Assembly (NCBI GenBank): GCA_027492545.1
Contig: JAPUEL010000076.1
Coordinates: 107,858 to 171,857, forward strand
Direction of reading: 5' to 3'
DNA from: Propionibacteriaceae bacterium
Lineage (GTDB): Bacteria > Actinomycetota > Actinomycetes > Propionibacteriales > Propionibacteriaceae
Length of the DNA stretch: 64,000 nt
Below, piece after piece: positions 25,990-34,520 of this stretch. The notes beneath the pieces are model-generated. The model searched no databases, was not told where the DNA came from, and was given only the letters and a program-made list of their open reading frames with translations. The position numbers and the translations under genes are program-made. Positions within the stretch are counted from its first letter, which is position 1. Each line of letters opens with the position of its first letter.

Positions 25990-26339
25990 GCGGCGCCGCG
26001 CAGCCCCGCGCCGAGGTGCGCTGGTTCGGGGTGGTGCTGTTCGTGGGTCACGTGGCCCTCATGGTGCTGGGCGCGATCTCGCTGTGGCGCATCGCCGGTG
26101 GCTGGTGGCTCGGGGCGGTCGCCGCCGGGCTGTTCGCGCTGGGCTACCTGGCCCTGTGGCGGTTCCTCCTGGCGCCGGGATCCCCGTCGCGGCTCGGGTA
26201 CCGCGAGCGGTTCACCCTCGCCCTGGTGGCGGGCCCCGTCGTCGTCGTGCTCGGCAGCCTCGCGGGCCTGTGGCTCCCGGCGCTCATGGCCACCAGCGTG
26301 GTGATCCTCGGCGACGCCCTGGACGAGCGCTCCGGGTAG
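25986..26339 (+). CDS. Small four-helix membrane protein, unknown function
   Basis: 117 residues from a GTG overlapping the DUF1003 stop. Four hydrophobic helices (about 12-33, 37-60, 77-95, 96-110) separated by a basic loop (SPSRLGYRERF). I do not recognise a named family. Conserved placement between DUF1003 and mrp fits a membrane partner of the DUF1003 protein. Confidence 0.75.
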   Translation: MSGAAQPRAEVRWFGVVLFVGHVALMVLGAISLWRIAGGWWLGAVAAGLFALGYLALWRFLLAPGSPSRLGYRERFTLALVAGPVVVVLGSLAGLWLPALMATSVVILGDALDERSG

Positions 26340-26340
26340 G

Positions 26341-26361
26341 CCGGAGGAGACCCTCCTCCGG
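26341..26361 (+). terminator. Hairpin after the MgtE_N-DUF1003 operon
   Basis: CCGGAGGAG and CTCCTCCGG form a perfect 9 bp stem with an ACC loop, starting 2 nt after the stop codon. There is no U-run, as is common in high-GC actinobacteria. Confidence 0.55.
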
Positions 26362-26367
26362 TATCCG

Positions 26368-26373
26368 TAGACT
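26368..26373 (+). promoter_or_regulatory. -10 hexamer TAGACT for mrp
   Basis: TAGACT lies 37 nt before the mrp GTG, leaving a short leader with AAGGA. Confidence 0.4.
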
Positions 26374-26410
26374 GGTGGTCGTCAGAGCACCATCGAGAGT
26401 CAAGGACATC

Positions 26411-27562
26411 GTGACCGAACACCCCCTGCTCCCCCACATCCGCGCCGCCCTGCACACCGTGGAGGATCCGGAGATCCGCCGGCCGATCACCGACCTCGGC
26501 ATGGTGGACGAGATCCTCGTCTCCGACGACGGCGCCGTGCAGATCCGCGTGCTGCTGACCGTCTCCGGATGCCCCATGCGCTCAGAGATCACCACCCGCG
26601 TCACGGCGGCCGTCGCCGCGGTCGAGGGCGTGAGCGCCGTGGGCGTCGAGTTGGGCGTGATGAACGACGAGCAGCGCGAGGCCATGCGCACCATGCTGCG
26701 CGGCGGCCAGCAGCAGCGCGTGATCCAGTTCTCACAGCCCGGCAGCCTCACGCGCGTGCTGGCCATCGCCTCCGGGAAGGGCGGCGTGGGCAAGTCCTCG
26801 GTGACCGTCAACCTCGCGCTGGCTCTGGCCGCGCAGGGACGCTCCGTCGGCATCCTCGACGCCGACATCTACGGCCATTCCATCCCGGACCTTCTCGGCC
26901 TCGGCGACGCCCGCCCCACCGTCGTCGACGACATGATCATGCCGGTGCCGGCCATCGGCGGGCTCAAGGTGATCTCGATCGGCATGCTCAAGCCCTCGCG
27001 GGACCAGGTGGTGGCGTGGCGGGGACCCATCCTCGATCGCGCCCTCACCCAGCTCCTCGCGGACGTCTACTGGGGGGATCTGGATTACCTGCTGCTGGAC
27101 CTGCCTCCCGGCACCGGTGACGTCGCGATGTCGCTGGGCCAGAAGATCCCCACCTCCGAGGTGATCGTGGTCACCACGCCGCAGTCCGCCGCGTCCGAGG
27201 TGGCCGAGCGGGCCGGCACGATGGCCCACATCATGGAGCAGCGCGTGCTGGGCGTGGTGGAGAACATGAGCTGGATGGAGACGGTGTGCCCGCACTGCGC
27301 CGAGTCCCACCGGCTGGAGCTGTTCGGCTCCGGCGGCGGGGTCCTTGTCGCCGAGGCCCTCACGGACCGGCTGGTCTACGAGGTGCCCCTGCTGGCGCAG
27401 ATCCCGTTCGACGAGACCCTCCTGGCCGGCGGCGACACGGGCCGCCCGCTGGTGCAGACCCACCCGGAGCATCCGGCCGCGCAGGCCATGGTGAGGCTCG
27501 CCGACGAGGTGGCCGCGCGGAAGCGGGGGCTGGTCGGCACCCGCCTGCCCCTGTCCACGTAA
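26411..27562 (+). CDS. mrp: Mrp/ApbC-type iron-sulfur carrier ATPase
   Basis: 383 residues. The N-terminal MIP18/DUF59 domain (about 8-90, VEDPEIRRPITDLGMV and SGCPMRSEI) is followed by a ParA-like P-loop NTPase with the deviant Walker A SGKGGVGKSS (121-130), DADIYGHSIPDLLG and LPPGTGDV. The CPHC pair near residue 295 is where a bridging Fe-S cluster binds in dimers. It loads or transfers [4Fe-4S] clusters in the cytoplasm. Start is the GTG at 26411 with AAGGA 4 nt upstream. It is convergent with tatB, 3 bp between stops. Confidence 0.94.
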   Translation: MTEHPLLPHIRAALHTVEDPEIRRPITDLGMVDEILVSDDGAVQIRVLLTVSGCPMRSEITTRVTAAVAAVEGVSAVGVELGVMNDEQREAMRTMLRGGQQQRVIQFSQPGSLTRVLAIASGKGGVGKSSVTVNLALALAAQGRSVGILDADIYGHSIPDLLGLGDARPTVVDDMIMPVPAIGGLKVISIGMLKPSRDQVVAWRGPILDRALTQLLADVYWGDLDYLLLDLPPGTGDVAMSLGQKIPTSEVIVVTTPQSAASEVAERAGTMAHIMEQRVLGVVENMSWMETVCPHCAESHRLELFGSGGGVLVAEALTDRLVYEVPLLAQIPFDETLLAGGDTGRPLVQTHPEHPAAQAMVRLADEVAARKRGLVGTRLPLST

Positions 27563-27565
27563 CAG

Positions 27566-27973
27566 TCAGGTGGACTCGGCGTCGAACGGGGAGCTCTCGA
27601 TCGGCGCCGGGAGCGCCACCGACTCGTTGGCGGCGACGATGGCCTCGCCCGCCTGCTGCTCCACCTCGCGGGTGGACTGCTTGAGCGATGCCTGGGCGTC
27701 CTGCAGCTCGCGCTTGGCCTCGTCGATGAGCGCGACCTCCTCGCGCATGTGCTTGGCGATGAACGCCTTCGGATGCAGGTCCCGCAACTCCAGGTCCGAG
27801 TACTCGGGCCCCAGCTCCGTGCGCAGTGTCCCCTTGGCGCTGTTGGCGATGTCACGGAGGTACACGAAGATCCGTGCGGCCTTCCGCGAATACTCGGGCA
27901 GCCTCTCCGGCCCGAACATGACGACGGCCAGCACGAGGATGATGACGAGGTCTATCGCATCGATGCCGAACAC
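27566..27973 (-). CDS. tatB: Twin-arginine translocase subunit TatB
   Basis: 135 residues. Short N-terminal transmembrane helix (about 5-22) ending in FGPERLPEYSRKAARIF, the TatA/B hinge followed by an amphipathic helix, then a long charged cytoplasmic tail with heptads. The glutamate-rich extended tail and early Glu/Asp (MFGIDAIDL) favour TatB over TatA. Needed for folded-protein export such as the DyP peroxidase above. Location next to sigE and the anti-sigma gene matches mycobacteria. Confidence 0.93.
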   Translation of the reverse strand: MFGIDAIDLVIILVLAVVMFGPERLPEYSRKAARIFVYLRDIANSAKGTLRTELGPEYSDLELRDLHPKAFIAKHMREEVALIDEAKRELQDAQASLKQSTREVEQQAGEAIVAANESVALPAPIESSPFDAEST

Positions 27974-27979
27974 AGGGCT

Positions 27980-27985
27980 AGGGTA
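27980..27985 (-). promoter_or_regulatory. -10 hexamer TACCCT, leaderless tatB
   Basis: TACCCT on the minus strand ends 6 nt before the tatB GTG at 27973. Confidence 0.55.
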
Positions 27986-28003
27986 CCGTCTCTCGTTCGG
28001 GGG

Positions 28004-29422
28004 TCAGTTCACGCCGACGAGCCTGGCGAACCCCGCCGTGACGCGGTCCAGCAGGGACGGGGCCCACGGCTCCTCGGCGGGCAGCTCGCGGGAGATGGCC
28101 GCGAGGAGCTCAGGTGTCCCGTTGGTGGCGACCGAGACCACCGCCGGGCCGGACTGCCACACGCTCACCGTGGGGAGCCCGGAGGCGCTGTCGGTGCGCG
28201 AGGTGACGTCGTCGCCGAGGACGCCCTGCGCCCAGCCCACGACGGCGGTCTCGATCCCGTCCGAGTAGACCAGGTTCATCGACGTGGCGCCGTCGCGCTC
28301 GGACGAGGAGTAGGCCACCAGGGGCAGACCGCCCACCTCCTGCGGGCAGGTCGGCAGACCCACGCACCATCCCGGGGTGCCACTCGAGGTGGCGGGCTGC
28401 AGGGCGATGAGCTGGGTGAGACCGTCCTCGCGGAACTGGGCGGTGCCCAGCGTCAGCTGCGTGTAGCCGACGGCGATGACCACCTCGCCGGCGGTGTCGT
28501 AGCGTTCGGCCCACAGGAGCAGGCCGTCTGCCGCGTCGACCCACCAGCTGGCCACGGGGCCGTTGTGATCCGACGCCACAAGCCGGACGGCCGCCCGGCC
28601 CGCGACCTGTTCGGGGAGATGACCCTGCGTGAAAATCCACTTGCTCGGCGCTGTGACGGGGCGGGCCGCGAACTCGGGCAGGAAGCTCGAGCTGAACCGG
28701 TCCCCGCGGGCATCCATCACCTCGAGCTGGGCGCCCTGCCCCTCGACCTTGGTGGTCCGCACGTCTGCGGTGCGGAAGCCCCCCTCACCGTCGGAGATCC
28801 ACACCCGCTGCACCCCGGTGAGCGTCAGGTCGGACTCGGTGGAGGCGCGCAGCAGGTCCGCCGCCTCATCGGTGCTGACCACGGCGCCGCCGTGTGGGGA
28901 GGCGCGACGCTCGTAGCCAACCGACTCTCCGAGGTCCGCGCCGCGCTCGTGCGCCAGGAGCACCGCCCCCACCGCCTCGGTGGCGTTGATGGCGGAGCTC
29001 GACATGGAGTACTGCACGCGCGAGGACTTGACCGGGTCGGCGAGCCGAGCCGGCTCGGGGGCGATGAGCACGGCGAGGACGACGACTGAGACCATCACGG
29101 CAATCAGGGCCGCCCCGGACTGGGCCGCCATGCGCGTCCGACGGCGGCGGGCGGAGGGCAGGTCCCCCGGCCCGGAGGCCATGTAGAGCGGGGCCTCAGC
29201 GTGCTCGCCCGCGATCGATTCGAGCCTGGCGGTCAGGGACTCAGGGGCCGACGACCTGCCGCAGCTGCTGAGCGTGGTGCAGACCTTCGAGATAGCCGCC
29301 ACCTCGTCGCGGCACTGCGCACAGCCCGCGAGGTGATAGCTCACCTGCTCCCAGCGCCGAGGCGGAAGCGTTCCGTCGGCGAAGGCCGACAGGTCCGGGC
29401 GGAAGCGTTCACAGTGGCGCAC
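28004..29422 (-). CDS. rseA: Anti-sigma factor: zinc-finger ASD fused to RseB-like periplasmic domain
   Basis: 472 residues. Cytoplasmic zinc-binding anti-sigma domain 1-60 with the ZAS motif YHLAGCAQC (H29, C33, C36). There is a basic stretch and one transmembrane helix near 98-121, then a large extracytoplasmic domain (about 130-470) whose GRAAVRLVASD...WWVDAADGLLLWAERYD pattern is that of the MucB/RseB N-terminal domain. It holds the sigma factor encoded immediately upstream (5 nt gap) inactive at the membrane. Mycobacterial RseA is short and lacks this domain, so here the sensor appears fused. GTG start. Confidence 0.87.
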   Translation of the reverse strand: MRHCERFRPDLSAFADGTLPPRRWEQVSYHLAGCAQCRDEVAAISKVCTTLSSCGRSSAPESLTARLESIAGEHAEAPLYMASGPGDLPSARRRRTRMAAQSGAALIAVMVSVVVLAVLIAPEPARLADPVKSSRVQYSMSSSAINATEAVGAVLLAHERGADLGESVGYERRASPHGGAVVSTDEAADLLRASTESDLTLTGVQRVWISDGEGGFRTADVRTTKVEGQGAQLEVMDARGDRFSSSFLPEFAARPVTAPSKWIFTQGHLPEQVAGRAAVRLVASDHNGPVASWWVDAADGLLLWAERYDTAGEVVIAVGYTQLTLGTAQFREDGLTQLIALQPATSSGTPGWCVGLPTCPQEVGGLPLVAYSSSERDGATSMNLVYSDGIETAVVGWAQGVLGDDVTSRTDSASGLPTVSVWQSGPAVVSVATNGTPELLAAISRELPAEEPWAPSLLDRVTAGFARLVGVN

Positions 29423-29427
29423 GGGGC

Positions 29428-30009
29428 TCAGGAGACTCCGAGGTACCTGCTACGGCCTTCGCTGGGGGCGCGGTGGGCGAGCGAGTCGCGCAGCGCCGCA
29501 CGACCCCGGGCGATCCGGCTGCGGACGGTGCCGAGCTTGATGTCGAGGACCTTGGCGATCTCCTCGTAGCTCATGCCCTCGATGTCGCACAGCACGACCG
29601 CCACCCTCTGCTCGGGGCTGAGAGAGCGCAGCGCCTCGGAGACGTCGGCGTCCAGCTCGGAATCATCACGCAGCTCGGCCGGGCCCGTGGCCGAGCCCCA
29701 CACATGTTCGGGCGCCACGCTGAGGGCATCCATCTTGATGCGCTGGCGACGGCGGGCCTGGTCCAGGAAGAGGTTGGTGGTGATGCGGTGCAGCCAGCCT
29801 TCGAGGGTGCCCGGCTGGAACGTGTGGATGGACTTGAAGACCCGGACGAAGACGTCCTGCGTCAGGTCCTCGGCGTCGTACTGGTTTCCGGTGAGCCGGT
29901 AGGCCAGCCGGTACACCTGCGCCGAGTGGTCACGGACGAGCTCCTGCCAGGTGGGCGCGATCCACTGGGGCTCCTGGCCGGCCTTCGCCGCCTTGGTGCC
30001 TCTGAACAT
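29428..30009 (-). CDS. sigE: ECF sigma factor, SigE-like
   Basis: 193 residues. Region 2 is [57 protein letters not shown] (about 20-85), and region 4 is [41 protein letters not shown], giving -35 recognition. Envelope-stress sigma by family and by the downstream anti-sigma and tatB. I chose the ATG at 30009 because GGAGAGG lies 6 nt before it; ATGs at 30024 and 30045 are alternatives giving a slightly longer N-terminus. Confidence 0.93.
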   Translation of the reverse strand: MFRGTKAAKAGQEPQWIAPTWQELVRDHSAQVYRLAYRLTGNQYDAEDLTQDVFVRVFKSIHTFQPGTLEGWLHRITTNLFLDQARRRQRIKMDALSVAPEHVWGSATGPAELRDDSELDADVSEALRSLSPEQRVAVVLCDIEGMSYEEIAKVLDIKLGTVRSRIARGRAALRDSLAHRAPSEGRSRYLGVS

Positions 30010-30078
30010 CGAACGCCTCTCCATGGGACAAGGATGACAGGCCAACCTGTGGGCAACCTGTGAGTCGTCGCCGTGGCG

Positions 30079-30094
30079 TGACTCTCCAGAGTCA
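30079..30094. promoter_or_regulatory. Palindrome upstream of sigE
   Basis: TGACTCT and AGAGTCA separated by CC, perfect arms of 7 bp, about 70 bp before the sigE start and just after the end of dapA. A TTGACT on the minus strand overlaps one arm. Could be a sigma-E or regulator site; no assignment possible from sequence alone. Confidence 0.35.
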
Positions 30095-30118
30095 ACGTGT
30101 GGCCGGGCCGGTTTGTTC

Positions 30119-31021
30119 CTAGGCCCCGAATCCGAGCTCCGTCAGGAGCGTGGTGTAGCGCCGCAGGACGTCGTCTGCCACGCGGCCCATCGGAGCCCGG
30201 CAGGGGCCGGCGTCGAAGCCGCGCGCCTCCAGCGCGGCCTTGACCATCATGCAGCCCTGCGTGGCGAAGACCCCCTGGAAGGCGGGGAGCGCGTTCCTGT
30301 TGGCCTGGATGGCCTCGTCGACCCGACCGGCGAGGAAGTGCTCGATGATCTCCCGCATCGCCGGCGCGGTGAAGTGCGACGAGGTGCCCACCACACCGGC
30401 ACCCCCGACAGCCAGCAGCGGCAGCAGGAACGCGTCGTCGCCCGCGTAGTAGGCGAGGTTGGTGCGCGAGAGCACCGTCGACGACGACACCACGTTGCCC
30501 TTGGCGTCCTTGACCGCCCGGATCCGCGGGTGGGCGTCCAACCGGATCAGCATGTCCTCGGGGATGGCGATCCCGGCCCGGTGCGGGATGTCGTAGAGCA
30601 TGACGGGCAGGTCCGTCGAGTCCGCCACCGCGACGAAGTGAGCCTCGAGGGCGTCCTCCGGCGGGCGGGAGTAGTACGGCGTGACCACGAGCAGCCCGTC
30701 GACGCCGACCGACGCGGCCTGCTCGGCCAACTCGATGGAATGGGCGGTGGAGAAGGTCCCCACCCCGGCGATGATGCTCGCGCGGTCCCCCACGGCCGTG
30801 ACCACGGCATCCAGCACCGCGCGCTTCTCCTTGTCCGTGGTGGTGGGCGACTCACCCGTCGTCCCGTTCACCACCAGACCGTCGTTGCCGAGGTCATCGA
30901 CCAGGTGCGCCGCCAGGCGCGCCACCTGCGCGTAGTCCACCTCCGAGCCGTCCGCCGTGAAGGGGGTCACCATCGCGGTCAGGACGCGCCCGAAGACGGG
31001 CTGCATGTCGTCGTCTGTCAT
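30119..31021 (-). CDS. dapA: 4-hydroxy-tetrahydrodipicolinate synthase
   Basis: Condenses pyruvate with aspartate semialdehyde, entry to lysine/diaminopimelate synthesis. 300 residues, TIM barrel. Schiff-base Lys171 in AVKDAKGN, catalytic Tyr143 in [14 protein letters not shown] (53-58) and YYSRPP (117-121) are all present. The ATG at 31021 overlaps the stop of the biotinyl-domain gene, so the two are co-translated. dapC, dapD and dapE are elsewhere in this window. Confidence 0.96.
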   Translation of the reverse strand: MTDDDMQPVFGRVLTAMVTPFTADGSEVDYAQVARLAAHLVDDLGNDGLVVNGTTGESPTTTDKEKRAVLDAVVTAVGDRASIIAGVGTFSTAHSIELAEQAASVGVDGLLVVTPYYSRPPEDALEAHFVAVADSTDLPVMLYDIPHRAGIAIPEDMLIRLDAHPRIRAVKDAKGNVVSSSTVLSRTNLAYYAGDDAFLLPLLAVGGAGVVGTSSHFTAPAMREIIEHFLAGRVDEAIQANRNALPAFQGVFATQGCMMVKAALEARGFDAGPCRAPMGRVADDVLRRYTTLLTELGFGA

Positions 31022-31242
31022 CAATCCTCCGCGATGATCACGAGCGGGTCGTCTTCGTGGACCTGATCTCCCACGGCGACGACCACCTCGGTGACGGTCC
31101 CCGACACCCCGGCCAGCACCGGGATCTCGATCTTCAGGGTCTCGAGCATGACGACCGCGTCCTCGGCCTGCACCTTCTGACCTGCCTCGACCGAGACAGA
31201 AAGGACGGTGGCGGCGACCTCCGCGTTGACGACATGACTCAT
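31021..31242 (-). CDS. Small biotin/lipoyl attachment-domain protein
   Basis: 73 residues, a single biotinyl/lipoyl hammerhead domain, comparable to the free-standing biotinylated protein TB7.3 of mycobacteria. The modification hairpin reads VMLETLKIEIP in place of the usual EAMKM, so the lysine is kept but both flanking Met are replaced. It is followed by dapA with overlapping stop/start. The start ATG at 31242 is 7 nt after a TAGGAT -10; upstream in-frame starts precede the promoter. No carboxylase subunit is encoded nearby. Confidence 0.85.
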   Translation of the reverse strand: MSHVVNAEVAATVLSVSVEAGQKVQAEDAVVMLETLKIEIPVLAGVSGTVTEVVVAVGDQVHEDDPLVIIAED

Positions 31243-31249
31243 GCGCGTC

Positions 31250-31255
31250 ATCCTA
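31250..31255 (-). promoter_or_regulatory. -10 hexamer TAGGAT, leaderless biotinyl-domain gene
   Basis: TAGGAT on the minus strand ends 7 nt before the ATG at 31242; it is only 8 bp from the -10 of the divergent methyltransferase. Confidence 0.6.
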
Positions 31256-31263
31256 CTGGCCAC

Positions 31264-31269
31264 TAGGCT
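31264..31269 (+). promoter_or_regulatory. -10 hexamer TAGGCT, leaderless O-methyltransferase
   Basis: TAGGCT ends 6 nt before the GTG at 31276. Confidence 0.6.
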
Positions 31270-31275
31270 GAGCGT

Positions 31276-31929
31276 GTGAACACGCCTGCCAGCCACCCCG
31301 AACCGCCCACAGCCGCCAGCTGGGAGTACGCGGAGGACCACGTGCCGCCCACCGCAGAGATCTCAGAGGCCAGGGACGAGGCCACGATCGCCGGGCTCGT
31401 GCCGGTGTCGCAGGGCGTCCTCGCCACGCTCCGGGTGCTCACCCGCGCCATCGACGCACACGCCGTTGTCGAGATCGGCACCGTGATGGGCGGCTCGGGC
31501 CTCGCCTTCCTCAGCGCCATGGGCCCCGACGGGGTGCTGACCTCCATCGACGTGGAGGCGGACAACCAACTCCCGGCACGCAAGTTCTTCAACGCCGCGG
31601 GCTTCTCGTCGTCGCGGTTCCGGCTGATCGCCGGCTCACCCATCGAGATCATGCCCAAGCTCCGCGACGGCGCCTACGACGTGGTGTTCATCAACGGCGA
31701 CAAGCTGGAGTACGTGGAGTACGTGGCGGGGTCGCTGCGCCTGCTGCGTCACGGCGGGATGCTCATCGTCAACGACGCGCTGTGGCACAACGAGGTCGCC
31801 GACCAGGACAACGAGTCCGACGAGTCGATCATCATCCGCGAGGCCCTGGACGCGGTGACGGCCAGCGAGTCCTACACGCAGACTCTGCTGGCCGTCGGCA
31901 ACGGCCTCCTGGTGGCAGTCAAGGACTGA
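31276..31929 (+). CDS. SAM-dependent O-methyltransferase, family 3
   Basis: 217 residues. Motif I is VVEIGTVMGGSGLAFLSAM, followed by VLTSIDVEADNQLPAR and the FINGDKLEYVEYV segment where metal-dependent catechol-type O-methyltransferases place Asp ligands (here N-G-D). Substrate unknown. A homologue sits next to sigE in mycobacteria (Rv1220c), which supports conserved linkage with the sigma-E locus. Leaderless GTG start. Convergent with glgC. Confidence 0.88.
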   Translation: MNTPASHPEPPTAASWEYAEDHVPPTAEISEARDEATIAGLVPVSQGVLATLRVLTRAIDAHAVVEIGTVMGGSGLAFLSAMGPDGVLTSIDVEADNQLPARKFFNAAGFSSSRFRLIAGSPIEIMPKLRDGAYDVVFINGDKLEYVEYVAGSLRLLRHGGMLIVNDALWHNEVADQDNESDESIIIREALDAVTASESYTQTLLAVGNGLLVAVKD

Positions 31930-31947
31930 CCAGGAGGCCCCTCACCC

Positions 31948-33174
31948 TCAGTCCCGGGGGACCACCACGTCCTTGCCGACCACGGTGATCCCGGTGTCGG
32001 AGACGGCCAGCCCGCGGGCGCGGTCGTGGTCCTGGTCGACGCCGATCTGGACGCCGTCGGGCACCACCGCGTGCTTGTCCAGGATGGCCCGGCGCACGAC
32101 GGCGTTCTTCCCGATCTGCACCGAGTCCATCAGCACCGACTCAGAGACCTGCGCCCACTTGTCCACCTTGACGTTGGGGCTCAGCACCGTGCGGTCCACC
32201 TCGCCGCCGGAGATGATGCAGCCGGCGTTGACGATCGAGTCCTCGGCGCGGCCGCGGATCACGAACTTGGCTCCCGGCGCCTGGACCTGATCGGTCCAGA
32301 TGGGCCAGTCGTAGTTGTACAGGTTGAACTCGGGCTCCACGCTCACCAGATCCATGTGGGCCTCGTGGAACGCGTCGATGGTCCCCACGTCCCGCCAGTA
32401 GTTGACGTCCTTCTCGGTGGCGCCCGGCACCCCGTTGTCCTTGAAGTCGTAGACCTGGGACTGGCCCTGTGCGGTGAACCAGGGGATGATGTCGCCGCCC
32501 ATGTCGTGCCGCGCCGTCGGGTCCTCCGCGTCGGCGCGTAGCGCCTCGACGAGCGCCGAACGGGTGAAGACGTAGTTGCCCATCGACGCGAACGACTCGT
32601 CGGGCGAGTCGGGAAGTCCCGGAGGGTCGGCCGGCTTCTCGAGGAAGCTCTTGATCTTCTTGTCCGCCGCGGCGTCGATGATGCCGAAGGCCGACGCCTC
32701 GCTGCGCGGCACCCGGATCCCCGCGACCGTGGCGGAGAGCCCCGAGTCGATGTGGGCGTCGATCATCTGCCCGATGTCCATGCGGTAGATGTTGTCCGCG
32801 CCGAACACCACGACATAGTCCGGATCGTCGTCCCGGATCAGGTTGAGCGACTGGTAGATGGCGTCAGCGCTGCCCTGGTACCACCGGGGCCCGAGGCGCT
32901 GCTGTGCCGGCACGGGGGCCACGTAGTTGCCGAGCATCGTGGAGAACCGCCAGGTCTTCGAGATGTGGCGGTCCAGCGAGTGCGACTTGTACTGCGTCAG
33001 CACCGCGATCTGCCGCAGGTTGGAGTTGGCGAGGTTGGAAAGGACGAAATCGATGAGCCGGTAGGTGCCTCCGAAGGGCACCGCGGGCTTGGCCCGGTCC
33101 GCAGTGAGCGGCATCAGCCGCTTTCCCTCGCCGCCGGCGAGGACTATGGACAGGACTTTGGGACGAGCAGCCAT
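31948..33174 (-). CDS. glgC: Glucose-1-phosphate adenylyltransferase
   Basis: Makes ADP-glucose for glycogen or maltose-1-phosphate. 408 residues. The nucleotidyltransferase domain starts [30 protein letters not shown] with the signature arginine and lysine, and carries [10 protein letters not shown] and FLEKP. A left-handed beta-helix C-terminus covers about 290-400. Divergent from the GT4 synthase. ATG at 33174, 6 nt after a TAGGTT -10. Confidence 0.96.
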   Translation of the reverse strand: MAARPKVLSIVLAGGEGKRLMPLTADRAKPAVPFGGTYRLIDFVLSNLANSNLRQIAVLTQYKSHSLDRHISKTWRFSTMLGNYVAPVPAQQRLGPRWYQGSADAIYQSLNLIRDDDPDYVVVFGADNIYRMDIGQMIDAHIDSGLSATVAGIRVPRSEASAFGIIDAAADKKIKSFLEKPADPPGLPDSPDESFASMGNYVFTRSALVEALRADAEDPTARHDMGGDIIPWFTAQGQSQVYDFKDNGVPGATEKDVNYWRDVGTIDAFHEAHMDLVSVEPEFNLYNYDWPIWTDQVQAPGAKFVIRGRAEDSIVNAGCIISGGEVDRTVLSPNVKVDKWAQVSESVLMDSVQIGKNAVVRRAILDKHAVVPDGVQIGVDQDHDRARGLAVSDTGITVVGKDVVVPRD

Positions 33175-33180
33175 GGCTTG

Positions 33181-33186
33181 AACCTA
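33181..33186 (-). promoter_or_regulatory. -10 hexamer TAGGTT, leaderless glgC
   Basis: TAGGTT on the minus strand ends 6 nt before the ATG at 33174. Confidence 0.55.
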
Positions 33187-33265
33187 TTGCCAAAGGGAGG
33201 TCCCCGACAAGGAAATCCACCAAATGACCACCACGCGTCCCGACCTGGTGTGACACGATTCCGTC

Positions 33266-34453
33266 ATGACGATGAAGCTGTCCCTCCTGACCCGCGAATA
33301 TCCCCCGACGATCTACGGCGGAGCCGGGGTGCACGTGGCCCAACTGGTCCCCCAGCTGCGCAAGCTGATCGACGTCGAGGTGCACTGCATGGGCGAGCCG
33401 CGCGACGGCGCCACGGCTCACGCCGAGGACTTCCCGCCCGGCGCCAACGCGGCGCTGCGCGTGCTGGGAGCCGACCTGTCGATGGCGGCCGCCGTCGGCG
33501 AGGTGGACATCATCCACTCCCACACGTGGTACGCCAACATGGCCGGCCACCTCGGCGGCCTGATGCGTGACATCCCGCACGTGGTGACCTCCCACTCGCT
33601 CGAGCCGCACCGCCCCTGGAAGGCCGAGCAGCTGGCAGGCGGGTACCGCGTCTCGTCCTGGGCGGAGAAGACCGCCTACGAGGCGGCCGACGCCGTGATC
33701 TCGGTCAGCGAGGGCATGCGCCGCGATGTGCTCGAGAGCTACCCCGCCCTGGACCCGGCCAAGGTGCACGTGGTCAAGAACGGCATCGACCCCGAGGAGT
33801 TCAAGCCGGACCGCTCCACCGATGTGGTGACCGGGCTGGGCGTGGATCCGGCCCGCCCGTCAGTGGTGTTCGTCGGCAGGATCACCCGGCAGAAGGGCCT
33901 TGTGCACCTCGTGCGCGCGGCGGCCGAGTTCGACCCTGACACCCAGGTCGTGCTGCTCGCCGGGGCCCCGGACACCCCCGAGATCGCGGCGGAGTTCGAG
34001 GGCGCCTTCGCCGCCCTGCAGGCGCAGCGCAGCGCCCCCGTGATCTGGGTGCAGGAGATGCTCCCCCGCGCATCGGTGCGGCAGGTGCTGACCCATGCCA
34101 CCGTGTTCGCCTGCCCGTCGGTCTACGAGCCGCTGGGCATCGTCAACCTCGAGGCGATGGCCTGCGAGACCCCCGTGGTGGCCAGCGCCGTCGGCGGGAT
34201 CCCCGAGGTGGTCAACGACGGGGAGACCGGCCTGCTGGTCGCCTACGACCCCTCCCAGGCGGGTGATCCCTCGTTCGTCAGGGCGTTCGAGTCGGACTTC
34301 GCCGAGAAGGTCAACAGGCTGACGCGGGACCCCGAGCTGGCCGAGCGGTTCGGCCTGGCCGGGCGTCAGCGCTGCATCGACGAGTTCTCCTGGGCCAAGA
34401 TCGCGCAGGAGACCGTGGCGGTCTACGAGAGGGCCATCGGCGCCCGCGGGTGA
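33266..34453 (+). CDS. glgM: GT4 ADP-glucose glycosyltransferase: maltose-1-phosphate synthase GlgM / actinobacterial GlgA
   Basis: 395 residues, GT-B fold of family 4 rather than the GT5 glycogen synthase family. N-terminus KLSLLTREYPPTIYGGAGVHV; C-terminal donor site FVGRITRQKGLVHLVRA and the EX7E region YEPLGIVNLEAMACETPVVA. The mycobacterial homologue (Rv1212c) uses ADP-glucose and glucose-1-phosphate to make maltose-1-phosphate for the GlgE pathway, and is likewise divergent from glgC. A CACGAT hexamer 6 nt before the ATG suggests a leaderless start. Confidence 0.92.
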   Translation: MTMKLSLLTREYPPTIYGGAGVHVAQLVPQLRKLIDVEVHCMGEPRDGATAHAEDFPPGANAALRVLGADLSMAAAVGEVDIIHSHTWYANMAGHLGGLMRDIPHVVTSHSLEPHRPWKAEQLAGGYRVSSWAEKTAYEAADAVISVSEGMRRDVLESYPALDPAKVHVVKNGIDPEEFKPDRSTDVVTGLGVDPARPSVVFVGRITRQKGLVHLVRAAAEFDPDTQVVLLAGAPDTPEIAAEFEGAFAALQAQRSAPVIWVQEMLPRASVRQVLTHATVFACPSVYEPLGIVNLEAMACETPVVASAVGGIPEVVNDGETGLLVAYDPSQAGDPSFVRAFESDFAEKVNRLTRDPELAERFGLAGRQRCIDEFSWAKIAQETVAVYERAIGARG

Positions 34454-34466
34454 CCCACGACGCACA

Positions 34467-34497
34467 GAGGAGGGCCGCCCGGTGGGCGGCCCTCCTC
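34467..34497. terminator. Bidirectional hairpin terminator between glgM and the DUF3117 gene
   Basis: GAGGAGGGCCGCCC (34467-34480) and GGGCGGCCCTCCTC (34484-34497) form a perfect 14 bp stem with a 3 nt loop, between the ends of two convergent genes. Confidence 0.8.
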
Positions 34498-34520
34498 GTG
34501 TCTTGGTGCGTTGGTGGATG

